In this document: piece after piece, positions 40,135 through 49,030 of the stretch
Layout: the number at the start of each line of letters is the position of its first letter
Numbering within the stretch: the stretch's first letter is position 1
Assembly (NCBI GenBank): GCA_963727015.1
Contig: CAVSEV010000009.1
Coordinates: 1-64,000 of the forward strand
Length of the DNA: 64,000 bases
DNA from: DATFVJ01 sp963727015
Lineage (GTDB): Bacteria > Actinomycetota > Actinomycetes > Streptosporangiales > Streptosporangiaceae
Direction of reading: 5' to 3'
The notes under the pieces: model-generated
Databases searched by the model: none
Seen by the model: only the letters and a program-made list of their open reading frames with translations
Told to the model about the DNA's origin: nothing
Position numbers and translations under genes: made by a program

Positions 40135-40218
40135 CTCCCGACAGTATCCCGCGTGCGCCAGTATTCCGCGTGCGCCAGTATCCCGCGTGCGCCAGGTAAG
40201 CCCGTCATGGCGTAGTCC

Positions 40219-41148
40219 CTAGCAGGTGACGTCGCCACTGGTGAACCTGGCCCAGGCCACCCCGCCGAAGATCACCGCGTAGACGCCGAACGACAGCAGG
40301 CCGTGCAGCAGGTCGCCGGAGGCGATCGGCGTCCGCAGCAGGCTGTCGAACGAGGTCCACCAGTGCGTGGGCAGGTAGGGGTGGACGGCACCGAACTGCG
40401 GCACGTTGTCGATGACCTCGCTCGCGACCGCGATGATCGCGGTTGCCGCGATCGCGCCGATCGCGTGTTCCGTCAGCGTCGAGATCGCCAGGCCGATCGC
40501 GCCAAGCGAAGCCATCGCCGCCGCCACGTACAGCGTCACGAATGCGAGGCGGAGCATGCCGTCAGCGATCGAAACGGTAGTTCCAGACAACAGGGTCATC
40601 GGGCCTACCGGGAACAGCGCGAGGCCGGCGATGACAGCCACAACGGTCACCACGGCGGAGGCGCACAGCGCGAACACCGCGATGACCAGGTATTTGGTTA
40701 GCAGCAACCTGGTACGCCCGGCCGGCACCGTCAGCAGGTAGCGCAGCGTGCCGTATCCGGCTTCCCCTGCGATCGAGTCACCGGAGACCACGCTGACGAC
40801 AAGCGGGAGCACCAGCGTGAGCAGCACGGTTAGGGCCGCGAAGCTGAGGAACAAGCCGTTGCCCGTCACCTGCGAGAAGAACGCGGGCCCCCCGCCACCG
40901 CCGCCGCGCGGTGACCCGGCAAGCCGCAGCGCCACACCGATGATCACCGGTACCGCGCCGACCACCGCGAGCAGTACCAGATTTCGGCGCCGCCTGAAAA
41001 CAAGGCCGAGTTCGGAACGCGCAAATCTGAACCACGCCCGGCTGGCCGCGGGGACATGCCCCACAGGCCCGGCGCCAGCCGTGTGCACCATCCCAGCTGG
41101 CCCGCCCGTCACGGCGGCGCCTTCTGCGAACACGTCAGCCGCTGACAT
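40219..41148 (-). CDS. ABC-2 type transporter permease
   Basis: This 309-residue integral membrane protein has six probable helices: LVLLAVVGAVPVIIGVAL, LFLSFAALTVLLTLVLPLVV, YLVIAVFALCASAVVTVVAV, FVTLYVAAAMASLGAIGLAI, IGAIAATAIIAVASEVI and LLSFGVYAVIFGGVAWARF. It has the ABC-2 layout with a motif-like GYGTLRYLLTVPAGRTRLLLTKY. Its ATG overlaps the end of the ATPase gene by 14 bases, so the two are a pair. The substrate is unknown. Confidence 0.92.
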   Translation of the reverse strand: MSAADVFAEGAAVTGGPAGMVHTAGAGPVGHVPAASRAWFRFARSELGLVFRRRRNLVLLAVVGAVPVIIGVALRLAGSPRGGGGGGPAFFSQVTGNGLFLSFAALTVLLTLVLPLVVSVVSGDSIAGEAGYGTLRYLLTVPAGRTRLLLTKYLVIAVFALCASAVVTVVAVIAGLALFPVGPMTLLSGTTVSIADGMLRLAFVTLYVAAAMASLGAIGLAISTLTEHAIGAIAATAIIAVASEVIDNVPQFGAVHPYLPTHWWTSFDSLLRTPIASGDLLHGLLSFGVYAVIFGGVAWARFTSGDVTC

Positions 41149-42382
41149 TGAAGCCCTCGCCGGTCAGCTCGACAAACAGGTCTTCCAGGCTGGGCCGCGG
41201 GGAACTCAGCCCGGACACCGGGATGCCTGCGTGGACAAGCTCGGCGCAGACCCGCTCCGGTGTCTCGGCGCCGAGTTGCGCAGTGAGCTGGCGCTCAGCC
41301 ACCTGCACGTCGGTCAGGCCGAGCTTGGTGAGCAGCTCGGCTGCCCGCGCCGCTTCCGCGGTCTCGACCTTGATCCGCTGCGCGGCCCGCGGTCCTTGCT
41401 CCCGCAACTCCTGCAGCGTGCCCTGGAACACCAGCCGCCCGGTCCGCATCACACCGACGTGCGAGCAGATCTGGTCGACCTCGGCGAGCAGGTGCGACGA
41501 GACGAACACCGTTATGCCGTCGGCGGCGATCTCCCTGATCAGGCCGCGGACCTCGCGTGTTCCCTGCGGGTCGAGACCGTTCGTGGGCTCGTCGAGCAGA
41601 ATCAGCTCGCGCGGCTGGAGCAGCGCGGCCGCGATCGCTAGCCGCTGCTTCATGCCGAGGGAGTACACGCGGTAGCGCTTTCTCGCGGCGGCAAGCAGGC
41701 CGACCCGCTCCAACGCACGGTCGATCCGCGCTGCGGCCGTGGCGGGGTCCGCTCTCCGGTCCGCCGCATCTATGCGCGCCAGGTTGGCCCAGCCGCTGAG
41801 GAAGGGGTAGAACGCCGGGCCCTCGACGAGGGAGCCCACTTTGGGAAGCACGCTCGCGGCGCTGGCCGGCATCGGGGCACCAAGCAGCGCCTGGTTACCG
41901 CTCGTCGGGAAGATTAGGCCGAGCAGCATCCTGATCGTGGTGGTCTTGCCCGACCCGTTGGGGCCAAGGAAGCCGTAGACGCTGCCCCAGGGCACGTTGA
42001 GATCAATGGAGTCGACGGCGAGCTGGCCGCTGCGGAATCGCTTGCTCAGCCCATTCGTGGCGATCGCCGCGGCCGCCGCATCCACCGGGCCGGGGTCCGC
42101 CGCTAGCGTGCCGCCCGGCTGAGCCACGGGCCCTTCCACGTGAGCCACCGGTCCTTCCGCCTGAGCCACGGGCCCTCCCGCCTGAGCCACGGGCCCTCCC
42201 GCCTGAGCCACGGGCCCTCCCGCCTGAGCCACGGGCCCTCCCGCCTGAGCCACGGGCCCTCCCGCCTGAGCCACGGGCCCTCCCGCCTGAGCCAAGGATC
42301 CTCCCGCCTGAGCCACGGGCCCGCCCGCCCGGGCTGGCTCGCCGGCTGTGCTCACCGCACCCAGTATGCGCGGCGCGTTCAT
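41135..42382 (-). CDS. ABC transporter ATP-binding protein with repeat N-terminus
   Basis: A normal ATPase of about 310 residues follows an unusual 95-residue N-terminus made of QAGGPVA heptads. The ATPase has ATNGLSKRFRSGQLAVDSID, Walker A GPNGSGKTTT, signature YSLGMKQRLAIAAALL, Walker B LILLDEPTNGLDPQG and the switch region SSHLLAEVDQIC. It belongs to the CcmA/multidrug-type exporters. The ATG overlaps the LolA-like gene stop and its own end overlaps the permease, making a three-gene operon. No other start lies between the repeat and IATNGLSKRF, so the tail is probably made. Confidence 0.94.
   Translation of the reverse strand: MNAPRILGAVSTAGEPARAGGPVAQAGGSLAQAGGPVAQAGGPVAQAGGPVAQAGGPVAQAGGPVAQAGGPVAQAEGPVAHVEGPVAQPGGTLAADPGPVDAAAAAIATNGLSKRFRSGQLAVDSIDLNVPWGSVYGFLGPNGSGKTTTIRMLLGLIFPTSGNQALLGAPMPASAASVLPKVGSLVEGPAFYPFLSGWANLARIDAADRRADPATAAARIDRALERVGLLAAARKRYRVYSLGMKQRLAIAAALLQPRELILLDEPTNGLDPQGTREVRGLIREIAADGITVFVSSHLLAEVDQICSHVGVMRTGRLVFQGTLQELREQGPRAAQRIKVETAEAARAAELLTKLGLTDVQVAERQLTAQLGAETPERVCAELVHAGIPVSGLSSPRPSLEDLFVELTGEGFNVSG
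42125..42325 (-). repeat. 21-bp in-frame tandem repeat in the ABC ATPase N-terminus
   Basis: Eight to nine copies of GCCACGGGCCCTCCCGCCTGA (plus strand minus its last base gives a 20-mer core) encode QAGGPVA. The central copies are identical; the outer ones are degenerate (EGPVAHV, GGTLA). Only multiples of seven residues are added, so the frame is kept. Confidence 0.92.
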
Positions 42383-43659
42383 CGGCCCGCCTGACCCGCG
42401 AGCTGCCCGGTCTTCGCCGCCGCGCTGTAAAGCACGTCCGGCGTCACCGCGCCGATCAGCATCCGCCCGTCATTGGTAACCAGCACAGAGACCAGTGCCG
42501 TGCGCAGCAGCCTGCCGCCGCCCCAGGTGCCGCTCACCGGCGACGCCGCGCCAAGCAGCGCGTTGAGCTCGCGGCCCGCTTGGTTGCCGCCGTCCGGCTT
42601 GACGCCCGGGCCCCCAGCCGTCGACGTCGCGGGCAACACCGCCACCGCGAGCCAGCCCTGCCCGATGACGGTGCCATCTGTGGCTGGCTTGCCCGAGCTT
42701 GCCTGGCTATTGGCACTGGCCTTGCTGGCGGCACTGGCCTTGCTGGCGGCACTGGAATTGCTGGCGGCACTGGAATTGGGGGCGGCGCTTGCCTTGACAG
42801 CGGGGCTGGCCTTGCTGCTGTCCGCCGATGCATGACGATGCGTGGCAGGAAGGCTCTCCTGGACAACTTTCGACCCAGCTGGCGGGGTGAACGCGAAATT
42901 GGCCGCCGCTGGACGGACGAAAGCGATGGATGTGAAGCCCGTCTCGAACGCCGGGGTGGCCGAACCGCGCGCGAAGACCTGTACTCGCAGCGGCACGTTC
43001 CGGTCGGCGTCGACGGCGATGCGCACCTGCCTGACCAGCGAGCGGCTGTCTCTTGGCGCCAGGACGAGCTCATAAGACGCCTCGCCAGCTACCGTCACGT
43101 TGCTGGCGACGCTCACCGTGGTCGTCGGCCCGACCGCGGCAAGCACCTCGTTCGCGGCCTGCTGCGGCGTCAGCGGCGTCAGCGGTGCCTGCGCCGCCTG
43201 CGCGGGCGCAGGCTTGGACGTGCCGCTGGCGGGAAGCCGAACATGCGTGGCCGTGTTCTTGACACTGGACCACATCCAGACATCCTGGCCGTGACGGATC
43301 ACATCGGTCTCGCTCAGCTGACCGGGTATCGCCAGCCGGACGTGCTGCGGGTCGGAATACCAGACCCGGATCGTGTGCGAACCGGTGACCAGCGACGGGA
43401 GGGACGTCGGATCGCCTGCGCCGGGCAGATCCGGCAGCCCGAGGGAGGCTGTCTCGACGACCGTCCCGGTCAGCGCGGGAACCGGTCCGGTCCGCCCGGC
43501 AACGGCCGCGAGCAGCTGGGCGGGCGTGCGGCTCGGCAACTGGGGCGTCGCCTGCGCCGCAGAAACCAGCGACGCGGCCACAACGCCGAGGGTGACGCCG
43601 ACGGCGCCGAGCGGTACCGCCCACCTGAGACGGCGGTTGAGTTGCGTCGACGGTGACAT
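42379..43659 (-). CDS. Secreted LolA/RseB-like protein
   Basis: The protein starts with an Arg-containing signal or anchor (LRWAVPLGAVGVTLGVVAAS) and reads like actinobacterial LolA-family envelope proteins: TPAQLLAAVAGRT, GTVVETASLGLPDLP, HTIRVWYSDPQHVRLAIPG, DVWMWSSVKNTATHVRLP, ASYELVLAPRD and QVRIAVDADRNVPLRVQVFA. A Ser/Ala/Lys-rich repeat (about residues 285-320) interrupts the C-terminal half before VIGQGWLAVAV. It is probably a beta-sheet periplasm-like lipid or stress-sensing protein. It leads the ABC genes and is divergent from a two-component pair, a known arrangement. The start ATG has AAGAGGTCAC upstream. Confidence 0.85.
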   Translation of the reverse strand: MSPSTQLNRRLRWAVPLGAVGVTLGVVAASLVSAAQATPQLPSRTPAQLLAAVAGRTGPVPALTGTVVETASLGLPDLPGAGDPTSLPSLVTGSHTIRVWYSDPQHVRLAIPGQLSETDVIRHGQDVWMWSSVKNTATHVRLPASGTSKPAPAQAAQAPLTPLTPQQAANEVLAAVGPTTTVSVASNVTVAGEASYELVLAPRDSRSLVRQVRIAVDADRNVPLRVQVFARGSATPAFETGFTSIAFVRPAAANFAFTPPAGSKVVQESLPATHRHASADSSKASPAVKASAAPNSSAASNSSAASKASAASKASANSQASSGKPATDGTVIGQGWLAVAVLPATSTAGGPGVKPDGGNQAGRELNALLGAASPVSGTWGGGRLLRTALVSVLVTNDGRMLIGAVTPDVLYSAAAKTGQLAGQAGR

Positions 43660-43935
43660 GTGACCTCTTCAGTAACCCGATTGACCCGGTCGCGACCGGC
43701 CGGACCGGCGCTTGCCCGCTGGTAATTGCCTGCCTGTTGCCACTTTGCCTCAGCCGCGCTGTGCGGACGCTGAGAGGCGCTGTGCGGACGCCGAGCCTGA
43801 GAAGTGACCGACACTGGAAGCCTGCACAGTGCCCTTGAGCACATGCCGGTAAGCACATGCCGGTAAGCACATGCAGGCAAGGCACATGCAGGCAAGGCAC
43901 ATGCAGGCAAGCACGGACATCGGGAGGGTCGGGAC
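43660..43935. promoter_or_regulatory. Divergent promoter region with a short repeat
   Basis: This 276-base gap separates the LolA-like gene (minus) from the response regulator (plus), so it must hold promoters for both. From about 43,850 to 43,915 the motif AAGCACATGC and its variant AAGGCACATGCAGGC recur five times. The repeat could be a binding site for the regulator or only another slippage array. I cannot decide. Confidence 0.5.
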
Positions 43936-44613
43936 ATGCGGGTGCTTGTGGTCGAAGACGAACGGCGGCTCGCTGCCGCGATTCGCCGCGGCCTTCAGGC
44001 AGAGGGCTTCGCCGTTGACATCGCCCACGACGGCCACGACGGCCTGCACCTGGCCAGGGAGGGCGGCTACGACGCGGTGGTGCTCGACGTGATGCTGCCC
44101 GGGCTGTCCGGTTACCGCATGTGCGAGCGCCTGCGTGCGGAGGAAAACTGGGTCCCAATCCTCATCCTGTCCGCGAAGGACGGCGAGTATGACCAGGCAG
44201 ACGGGCTCGATCTCGGTGCCGACGACTACCTCACCAAGCCGTTCTCCTACGTGGTCCTTGCCGCCAGGCTTCGTGCGCTGCTGCGCCGCGGCGCCAAGCG
44301 GCGGCCTGCCGAGCTGCGAGCAGGCGACCTGGTGCTCGACCCGGGCAGGCGGGAGGTGCGCCGCGGCGACGCCCAGGTCGAGCTGACCGCGCGGGAGTTC
44401 TCGCTGCTCGAGTACCTGATGCGCAGGGCCGGGGACGTGGTGTCGAAGACCGAGATCCTCGAGCACGTCTGGGATGCGGCGGACACGACCGACCCGAACG
44501 CCGTGGAGGTCTATGTCGGATACCTCCGCCGCAAGATCGACGCGCCGTTCGAACGGCGCGGCCTGCAGACGGTGCGGGGCGCCGGATACCGGCTGGCCAC
44601 CGATGGCGGCTAA
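43936..44613 (+). CDS. OmpR/PhoB-type response regulator
   Basis: This 225-residue DNA-binding regulator has a receiver domain (residues 1-115) with VVEDE acidic residues, the phospho-aspartate in VVLDVMLPGLSGY, the switch ILILSAKDGEYD and the lysine of LTKPFSY. The winged helix follows (VELTAREFSLLEYLMRRAGD, EVYVGYLRRKID and VRGAGYRL). The ATG has GGGAGGG upstream. It overlaps the histidine kinase by 11 bases, so the two form a cognate pair, probably controlling the divergent envelope operon. Confidence 0.96.
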   Translation: MRVLVVEDERRLAAAIRRGLQAEGFAVDIAHDGHDGLHLAREGGYDAVVLDVMLPGLSGYRMCERLRAEENWVPILILSAKDGEYDQADGLDLGADDYLTKPFSYVVLAARLRALLRRGAKRRPAELRAGDLVLDPGRREVRRGDAQVELTAREFSLLEYLMRRAGDVVSKTEILEHVWDAADTTDPNAVEVYVGYLRRKIDAPFERRGLQTVRGAGYRLATDGG

Positions 44614-46171
44614 CCGGGTCGGGTCCAGGCTCTCCGGCTGGTGGCGGCGACGGGGCCTTCGCGCCCGATTGACCATAACGGCTACCGCTGGGCTTGCCGT
44701 CGCCTTGGCCGCCGGCGCAGCGCTCGGCACCCGCGCTCTTGCCGACTCGCTCGTCACCGGACTCGACGGGACCGCGCGGCAAGGGGCGCGGGGCGTCGCC
44801 GCGCTCGTGAACGCCGACCGGCTGCCCGATCCCGTCCCTGTGGCGGGGGGCACCGTCACGGTACAGGTGCTCGGTCCTGGCGGCCGTATCATCGCGGCCT
44901 CGCCTGGTGCCGACAGGCTCGTTCCGCTCCTTTCCGGGCGCAGGCTCGCGGCCGCGGCAGGCAGCGGGCATGCGGTTCAGCTTGATGGCGGACCCTACGG
45001 GCTGCCGGGCCCGCTCAGGGTGGTCGCGGTCGCTGCGCGCGGTGGTCAGGTAGTGATAGCGGCGGTCTCGTTCGCCCAGGTGAGCGGCAGCATCAGGATG
45101 CTGTGGCATGCCGCGATCATCGGCACACCGCTGCTTATCATCTTTCTCGCCGGGGTGAACTGGCTGGTAATCGGGGGGGCGCTCCGGCCGATCGCCGAGC
45201 TGCGCAAGGGCGCTCAGGAGGTCAGCGGAGCTGTCGGCACGCGCCGGTTGCCGGTGCCAGAGACCCGTGACGAGGTGCATAGCCTCGCCGTGACGCTCAA
45301 CGACATGCTGATGCGGCTCGAGTCGGCCGAGGAGCGCCAGCGGGCCTTCGTCTCCGACACCGCACATGAGTTGCGCAGCCCGCTCGCGAGCATCAGGGCC
45401 CAGCTTGAAGTGGCGGTGGACCACCCAGAAGGCCAGGATTGGCGAGACACCGCGGAGGGAGTGCTCGCCGACACCTTGCGGCTGGCCAGGCTCGCCGAGG
45501 ATCTCCTCGTCCTCGCCCGGCTAGATGAGCGCGCCGGTGCACGCGCCGCGAACCGCACATGTGACCTCGCCCTACTCGCCCGCGACGCCGCCGCGCACTA
45601 CGAGAGTGCACGGGTTACCGTCGCGCTCGTGCCTGGCGCGCCCGCACCTCTCACGCCTAGACCTGGCGCGCCTGGCCAAGCTGCACCTGTACGGGCCGTA
45701 CCTGCCGCGCCGGTGCCGGCGGCGCCGGGCGCGGCCGGGCCGGTGCTGACCCGCGGCGACCCGGACGGGCTGACCAGGGTACTGCTCAACCTGATCGACA
45801 ACGCGGTCGGATACGCCCGCTCCTGCGTTACCGTGGCGGCGTGGCGCGACGGCACGCATGCACTGCTCGCCGTCACCGACGACGGCCCCGGCATCCCAGC
45901 GGCCGAGGCGGAACGCGTCTTCGGCAGGTTCACCAGGCTGGATGACGCGCGGCGCCGCGATGACAACGGCGAGAACGGCTCTGGGCTCGGTCTCGCCATC
46001 GTACTGGCCATCGTCCGGGCACATGGCGGCAATGTCTGGCTCGAAGACGCGGCGCCAGGCCTGCGCGCGGTGGTCAGCCTGCCCGCCGCTCCCCCCGCAG
46101 CCCGCGGGGACGATCCCACGGATCCCCCCGCAGCGACGCCGCTGACCGCGAGCCAGGCGCCACCTTCATGA
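44603..46171 (+). CDS. Membrane sensor histidine kinase
   Basis: The ATG at 44603 overlaps the regulator stop and gives 522 residues. The earlier part of the open frame is the regulator read out of frame. Two membrane helices (ARLTITATAGLAVALAAGAAL and GTPLLIIFLAGVNWLVIGGAL) flank an external sensor domain. HAMP follows (LRPIAELRKGAQEV), then HisKA with SDTAHELRSPLASI and the ATPase domain with N box LLNLIDNAVGYAR, G1 VTDDGPGIP and G2 NGSGLGLAIVLAI. A Pro/Ala-rich insert (near residues 350-385, PGAPGQAAPVRAVPAAPVPA) sits between HisKA and the ATPase, unusual for the family. Confidence 0.95.
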   Translation: MAANRVGSRLSGWWRRRGLRARLTITATAGLAVALAAGAALGTRALADSLVTGLDGTARQGARGVAALVNADRLPDPVPVAGGTVTVQVLGPGGRIIAASPGADRLVPLLSGRRLAAAAGSGHAVQLDGGPYGLPGPLRVVAVAARGGQVVIAAVSFAQVSGSIRMLWHAAIIGTPLLIIFLAGVNWLVIGGALRPIAELRKGAQEVSGAVGTRRLPVPETRDEVHSLAVTLNDMLMRLESAEERQRAFVSDTAHELRSPLASIRAQLEVAVDHPEGQDWRDTAEGVLADTLRLARLAEDLLVLARLDERAGARAANRTCDLALLARDAAAHYESARVTVALVPGAPAPLTPRPGAPGQAAPVRAVPAAPVPAAPGAAGPVLTRGDPDGLTRVLLNLIDNAVGYARSCVTVAAWRDGTHALLAVTDDGPGIPAAEAERVFGRFTRLDDARRRDDNGENGSGLGLAIVLAIVRAHGGNVWLEDAAPGLRAVVSLPAAPPAARGDDPTDPPAATPLTASQAPPS

Positions 46172-46277
46172 TCCCGGAGCTCCTCAGGCATATCGAATGT
46201 GAGGCTGTCCGCATGAGTCCCGATCTTCGGCATTCACGTCCGCTACCAGAGGGGTGGCCCGCCTTCTGGTCGCCGTG

Positions 46278-46319
46278 GTTGGACGTTTGGGGGCGCTATC
46301 GCGCCCCCAAACGTCCAAC
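46278..46319. terminator. Perfect 19-bp inverted repeat between convergent genes
   Basis: GTTGGACGTTTGGGGGCGC is followed by the 4-base loop TATC and its exact reverse complement. It lies between the sensor kinase (plus) and aspS (minus), whose ends are about 160 bases apart, so it can stop transcription from both sides. There is no T tract on either side, which is common for actinobacterial terminators. Confidence 0.8.
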
Positions 46320-46332
46320 GATCAAGCTCGGA

Positions 46333-48087
46333 TCACCCTGCGAACCTCGGTGGAACCACGTCGATGCCCGCTTCGCGCCGCTGGGCCGGGGTGATCGGGG
46401 TGGGGGCGCCCGTCAGCGGGTCGCTGCCTGACGCGGACTTCGGGAACGCGATCACATCCCTGATGGTGGGCCTGTCGGCGAGCAGCTCAACGACCCGGTC
46501 CCAGCCGAACGCGATGCCGCCGTGCGGCGGCGGGCCGTACTTGAACGCCTCGAGCAGGAAGCCGAACTTGGACCCAGCCTCTTCACGAGACAGGCCGAGC
46601 ACGTCGAACACCCGCTGCTGCATTTCGCCGCGGTGGATACGGATGGAGCCGCCTCCTATCTCGCTGCCGTTGCAGACGATGTCGTAGGCGTCGGCGAGCG
46701 CGCTCTCCGGCGCGGACTCGAACTTGTCCGCCCACTCGGGAAGTGGCGCGGTAAATGGATGGTGCACGGCGGTCCAGCCGCCCTCGGCGTCCTCCTCGAA
46801 CATCGGCGCGTCCACGACCCAGGTGAAGGCCCACGCGCCCGCGTCGATCAGGCTGCAGCGGCGGCCGATCTCAAGCCGCGCCGCACCGAGGAGCTGCCTG
46901 GCATCCGCCGGCTTTCCCGCCGCGAAGAACACGCAGTCGCCTGGCACCGCGCCGGCCGCCTCGGCCAGGCCAGCCTGCTCGGCTTCCGACAGGTTCCTCG
47001 CGACCGGGCCGCCGAGTTCGCCTTCGGCCCCGATCAGCACGTAGGCAAGCCCGCGGGCGCCACGGGCCCGGGCCCACTCCTGCCAGCCGTCGAGTTCCTT
47101 CCTGGTCTGCGCGCCGCCGCCCGGCATCACCACGGCGCCCACATAGGGCGCCTGGAAAACCCGGAAGGGAGTCTGGGCGAAGTAGCCGGTCAGGTCGACG
47201 AGCTCACAGCCGAACCGCAGGTCAGGTTTGTCCGAGCCGTACCTGTCCATCGCTTCTGCGTAGGTCATCCGCGGGATCGGCCGCGGAATCAGGTACCCGG
47301 TGATCTCCGCCCACAGCCGCTCAAGGAGATCCTCGGCGACCACGAGCACGTCCTCGCGGGTGACGAAGCTCATCTCAAGGTCGATCTGGGTGAACTCAAG
47401 CTGCCTGTCAGCGCGCAGGTCCTCGTCCCTGAAACAGCGCGCGAGCTGGTAGTAACGCTCGATGCCGCCGACCATCAGCAGTTGCTTGAACAGCTGCGGC
47501 GACTGCGGCAGCGCATACCAGTGACCTGGGCGCAGCCGGGCAGGCACCAGGAAGTCGCGCGCGCCCTCCGGCGTGGACCTGGTCAGATACGGAGTCTCGA
47601 CCTGGACGAAACGATGCGCACGCATGACGTCGCTGGCCAGGTAGGTGGCCGTGGAGCGGATTCGCAGCCCGCGCGCGGTCTCGGCCCTGCGGATGTCCAG
47701 GTAGCGGTACTTGAGCCGGATGTCCTCGCTCACCTCCGCCGCGCCCTCGACGGGGAACGGCAGCGGCGCGGACTCGCTGAGCACCTCGACGCTATCCGCG
47801 ATGACCTCGATCTCGCCGGTGGGCAGGTCAGGGTTCTCGTTGCCCGGCGGCCGCTTGCCTATCCGGCCGGTTACCGCGACGCAGTACTCCGCGCGCAGGT
47901 CAGCCGAGACACCGCCGCTGCCGGTATCGATGTCCCTGATCACTACCTGGGCGACGCCCGATGCGTCGCGCAGGTCGATGAAGACCACGCCGCCGTGGTC
48001 GCGGCGGTGCGCAACCCAGCCCGCCAGCGTCACCTGCTGGCCAGCTTGCTCAGCCCGTAGTGTTCCCGCCTCATGAGTGCGGATCAC
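46333..48087 (-). CDS. aspS: Aspartyl-tRNA synthetase (bacterial type)
   Basis: This class IIb synthetase has an OB-fold anticodon domain (TLAGWVAHRRDHGGVVFIDLRD), the catalytic core with HRFVQVETPYLTRSTPEGARDFLVP, SPQLFKQLLMVGGIERYYQ and CFRDEDLRADRQLEFTQID, the GAD insert typical of bacteria, and motif 3 GGIAFGWDRVVELL. The GTG at 48087 has AAGGAG eight bases upstream and gives 584 residues, the normal length. The frame stays open for 180 codons further upstream but that part belongs to the opposite frame of the next gene. Confidence 0.96.
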   Translation of the reverse strand: MIRTHEAGTLRAEQAGQQVTLAGWVAHRRDHGGVVFIDLRDASGVAQVVIRDIDTGSGGVSADLRAEYCVAVTGRIGKRPPGNENPDLPTGEIEVIADSVEVLSESAPLPFPVEGAAEVSEDIRLKYRYLDIRRAETARGLRIRSTATYLASDVMRAHRFVQVETPYLTRSTPEGARDFLVPARLRPGHWYALPQSPQLFKQLLMVGGIERYYQLARCFRDEDLRADRQLEFTQIDLEMSFVTREDVLVVAEDLLERLWAEITGYLIPRPIPRMTYAEAMDRYGSDKPDLRFGCELVDLTGYFAQTPFRVFQAPYVGAVVMPGGGAQTRKELDGWQEWARARGARGLAYVLIGAEGELGGPVARNLSEAEQAGLAEAAGAVPGDCVFFAAGKPADARQLLGAARLEIGRRCSLIDAGAWAFTWVVDAPMFEEDAEGGWTAVHHPFTAPLPEWADKFESAPESALADAYDIVCNGSEIGGGSIRIHRGEMQQRVFDVLGLSREEAGSKFGFLLEAFKYGPPPHGGIAFGWDRVVELLADRPTIRDVIAFPKSASGSDPLTGAPTPITPAQRREAGIDVVPPRFAG

Positions 48088-48181
48088 GAATGCATCTCCT
48101 TCACGAACCCCGGTCAGAAGGTTGCCCTGAAAGCTCTTTTTGATCATTTCCCGAACGGCCGCGCGGAGGCCACCGCCACCG

Positions 48182-49030
48182 CTACAGCCTCCTGGACCCG
48201 GGATTCTCCGCAGCCCCAGCCCCGGGCGCCACGATGGACGGCGCCGATGCCTCGCCCGCCGCGGCGCCATCGGCGTTGCCTGCGGCACGCACCAGCGGCA
48301 GCACGAAAGGATTGGTAGCGCGCTCGGCTCCGATGGTTGTGTCTGGGCCGTGTCCGGGAAGCACGACCGTGTCAGCGGGCAGCGGCAGGCACACCCTGGC
48401 AAGGCTGTCCATGATCGTTTGGTAGTCGCCGCCTGGCAGGTCGGTGCGCCCGATGGAGCCCGCGAACAGCAGGTCGCCAGAAAGCAGCACGCCCGCCTGG
48501 TCACCGTTCCCCTTGGCTTGCCGGGCCTGCAACGTGACCTGGCCTGCTGATACCCGGCCCGGTGGAACCTGGCCCGCCGACTCGCCAGGGAGGCGGAACA
48601 CCACCGAGCCAGGGGTGTGGCCTGGCGCATGGTCCACGGTGATTTCCAGGCCCGCCACGCTGAGCGTCAGCCCGTCCGCGAGTTCCCTGACGTCGTCGGG
48701 CTCGGACAGCGTCAGCCCGCCGAACAGCTGCTGGCCCGGGCCGAGCGAAAAACCGCGTGCGGGGTCGGACAGCAGTTCCCTGTCGTCAGGGTGGATATAG
48801 GCCGGCACATTCTTCGCGCCGCACACGGGCGCGACCGACCAGACGTGATCAAGGTGGCCGTGCGTGAGCAGCACCGCCACCGGCTTCAGCCGATACTCGC
48901 GCAGCAGTTCATCGATGCCCTGCTCGGCGTCCTGACCGGGGTCGATGATCACGCATTCCGCACCGGGCTCCGGCGCCACGAGGTAGCAGTTAGCGGCGAA
49001 CGAGCCTGCGGGAAAACCAGTGATGAGCAC
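48182..49030 (-). CDS. Glyoxalase II-like metallo-beta-lactamase hydrolase
   Basis: This MBL-fold enzyme has LLTHGHLDHVWSV and the later zinc ligands in DHAPGHTPGSVVF, SGDLLFAGSIGRTDLPGGDY and LPGHGPDTTIGAERATNPF, a pattern of hydroxyacylglutathione hydrolase relatives. The start is a GTG at 49030 (MLITGFPAGSFAANCYLVAP). Thiol esters such as mycothiol conjugates are a likely kind of substrate in actinobacteria, by inference only. A 30-residue insert and an Ala/Gly-rich tail are extra. It follows aspS in the same direction, about 95 bases away, as in Streptomyces. Confidence 0.9.
   Translation of the reverse strand: MLITGFPAGSFAANCYLVAPEPGAECVIIDPGQDAEQGIDELLREYRLKPVAVLLTHGHLDHVWSVAPVCGAKNVPAYIHPDDRELLSDPARGFSLGPGQQLFGGLTLSEPDDVRELADGLTLSVAGLEITVDHAPGHTPGSVVFRLPGESAGQVPPGRVSAGQVTLQARQAKGNGDQAGVLLSGDLLFAGSIGRTDLPGGDYQTIMDSLARVCLPLPADTVVLPGHGPDTTIGAERATNPFVLPLVRAAGNADGAAAGEASAPSIVAPGAGAAENPGSRRL

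Noticed and set aside
48088..48630. N-terminal extension of AspS by 180 codons
   Set aside because: A GTG with a good ribosome site gives the standard length, and the extension is the opposite strand of another gene.
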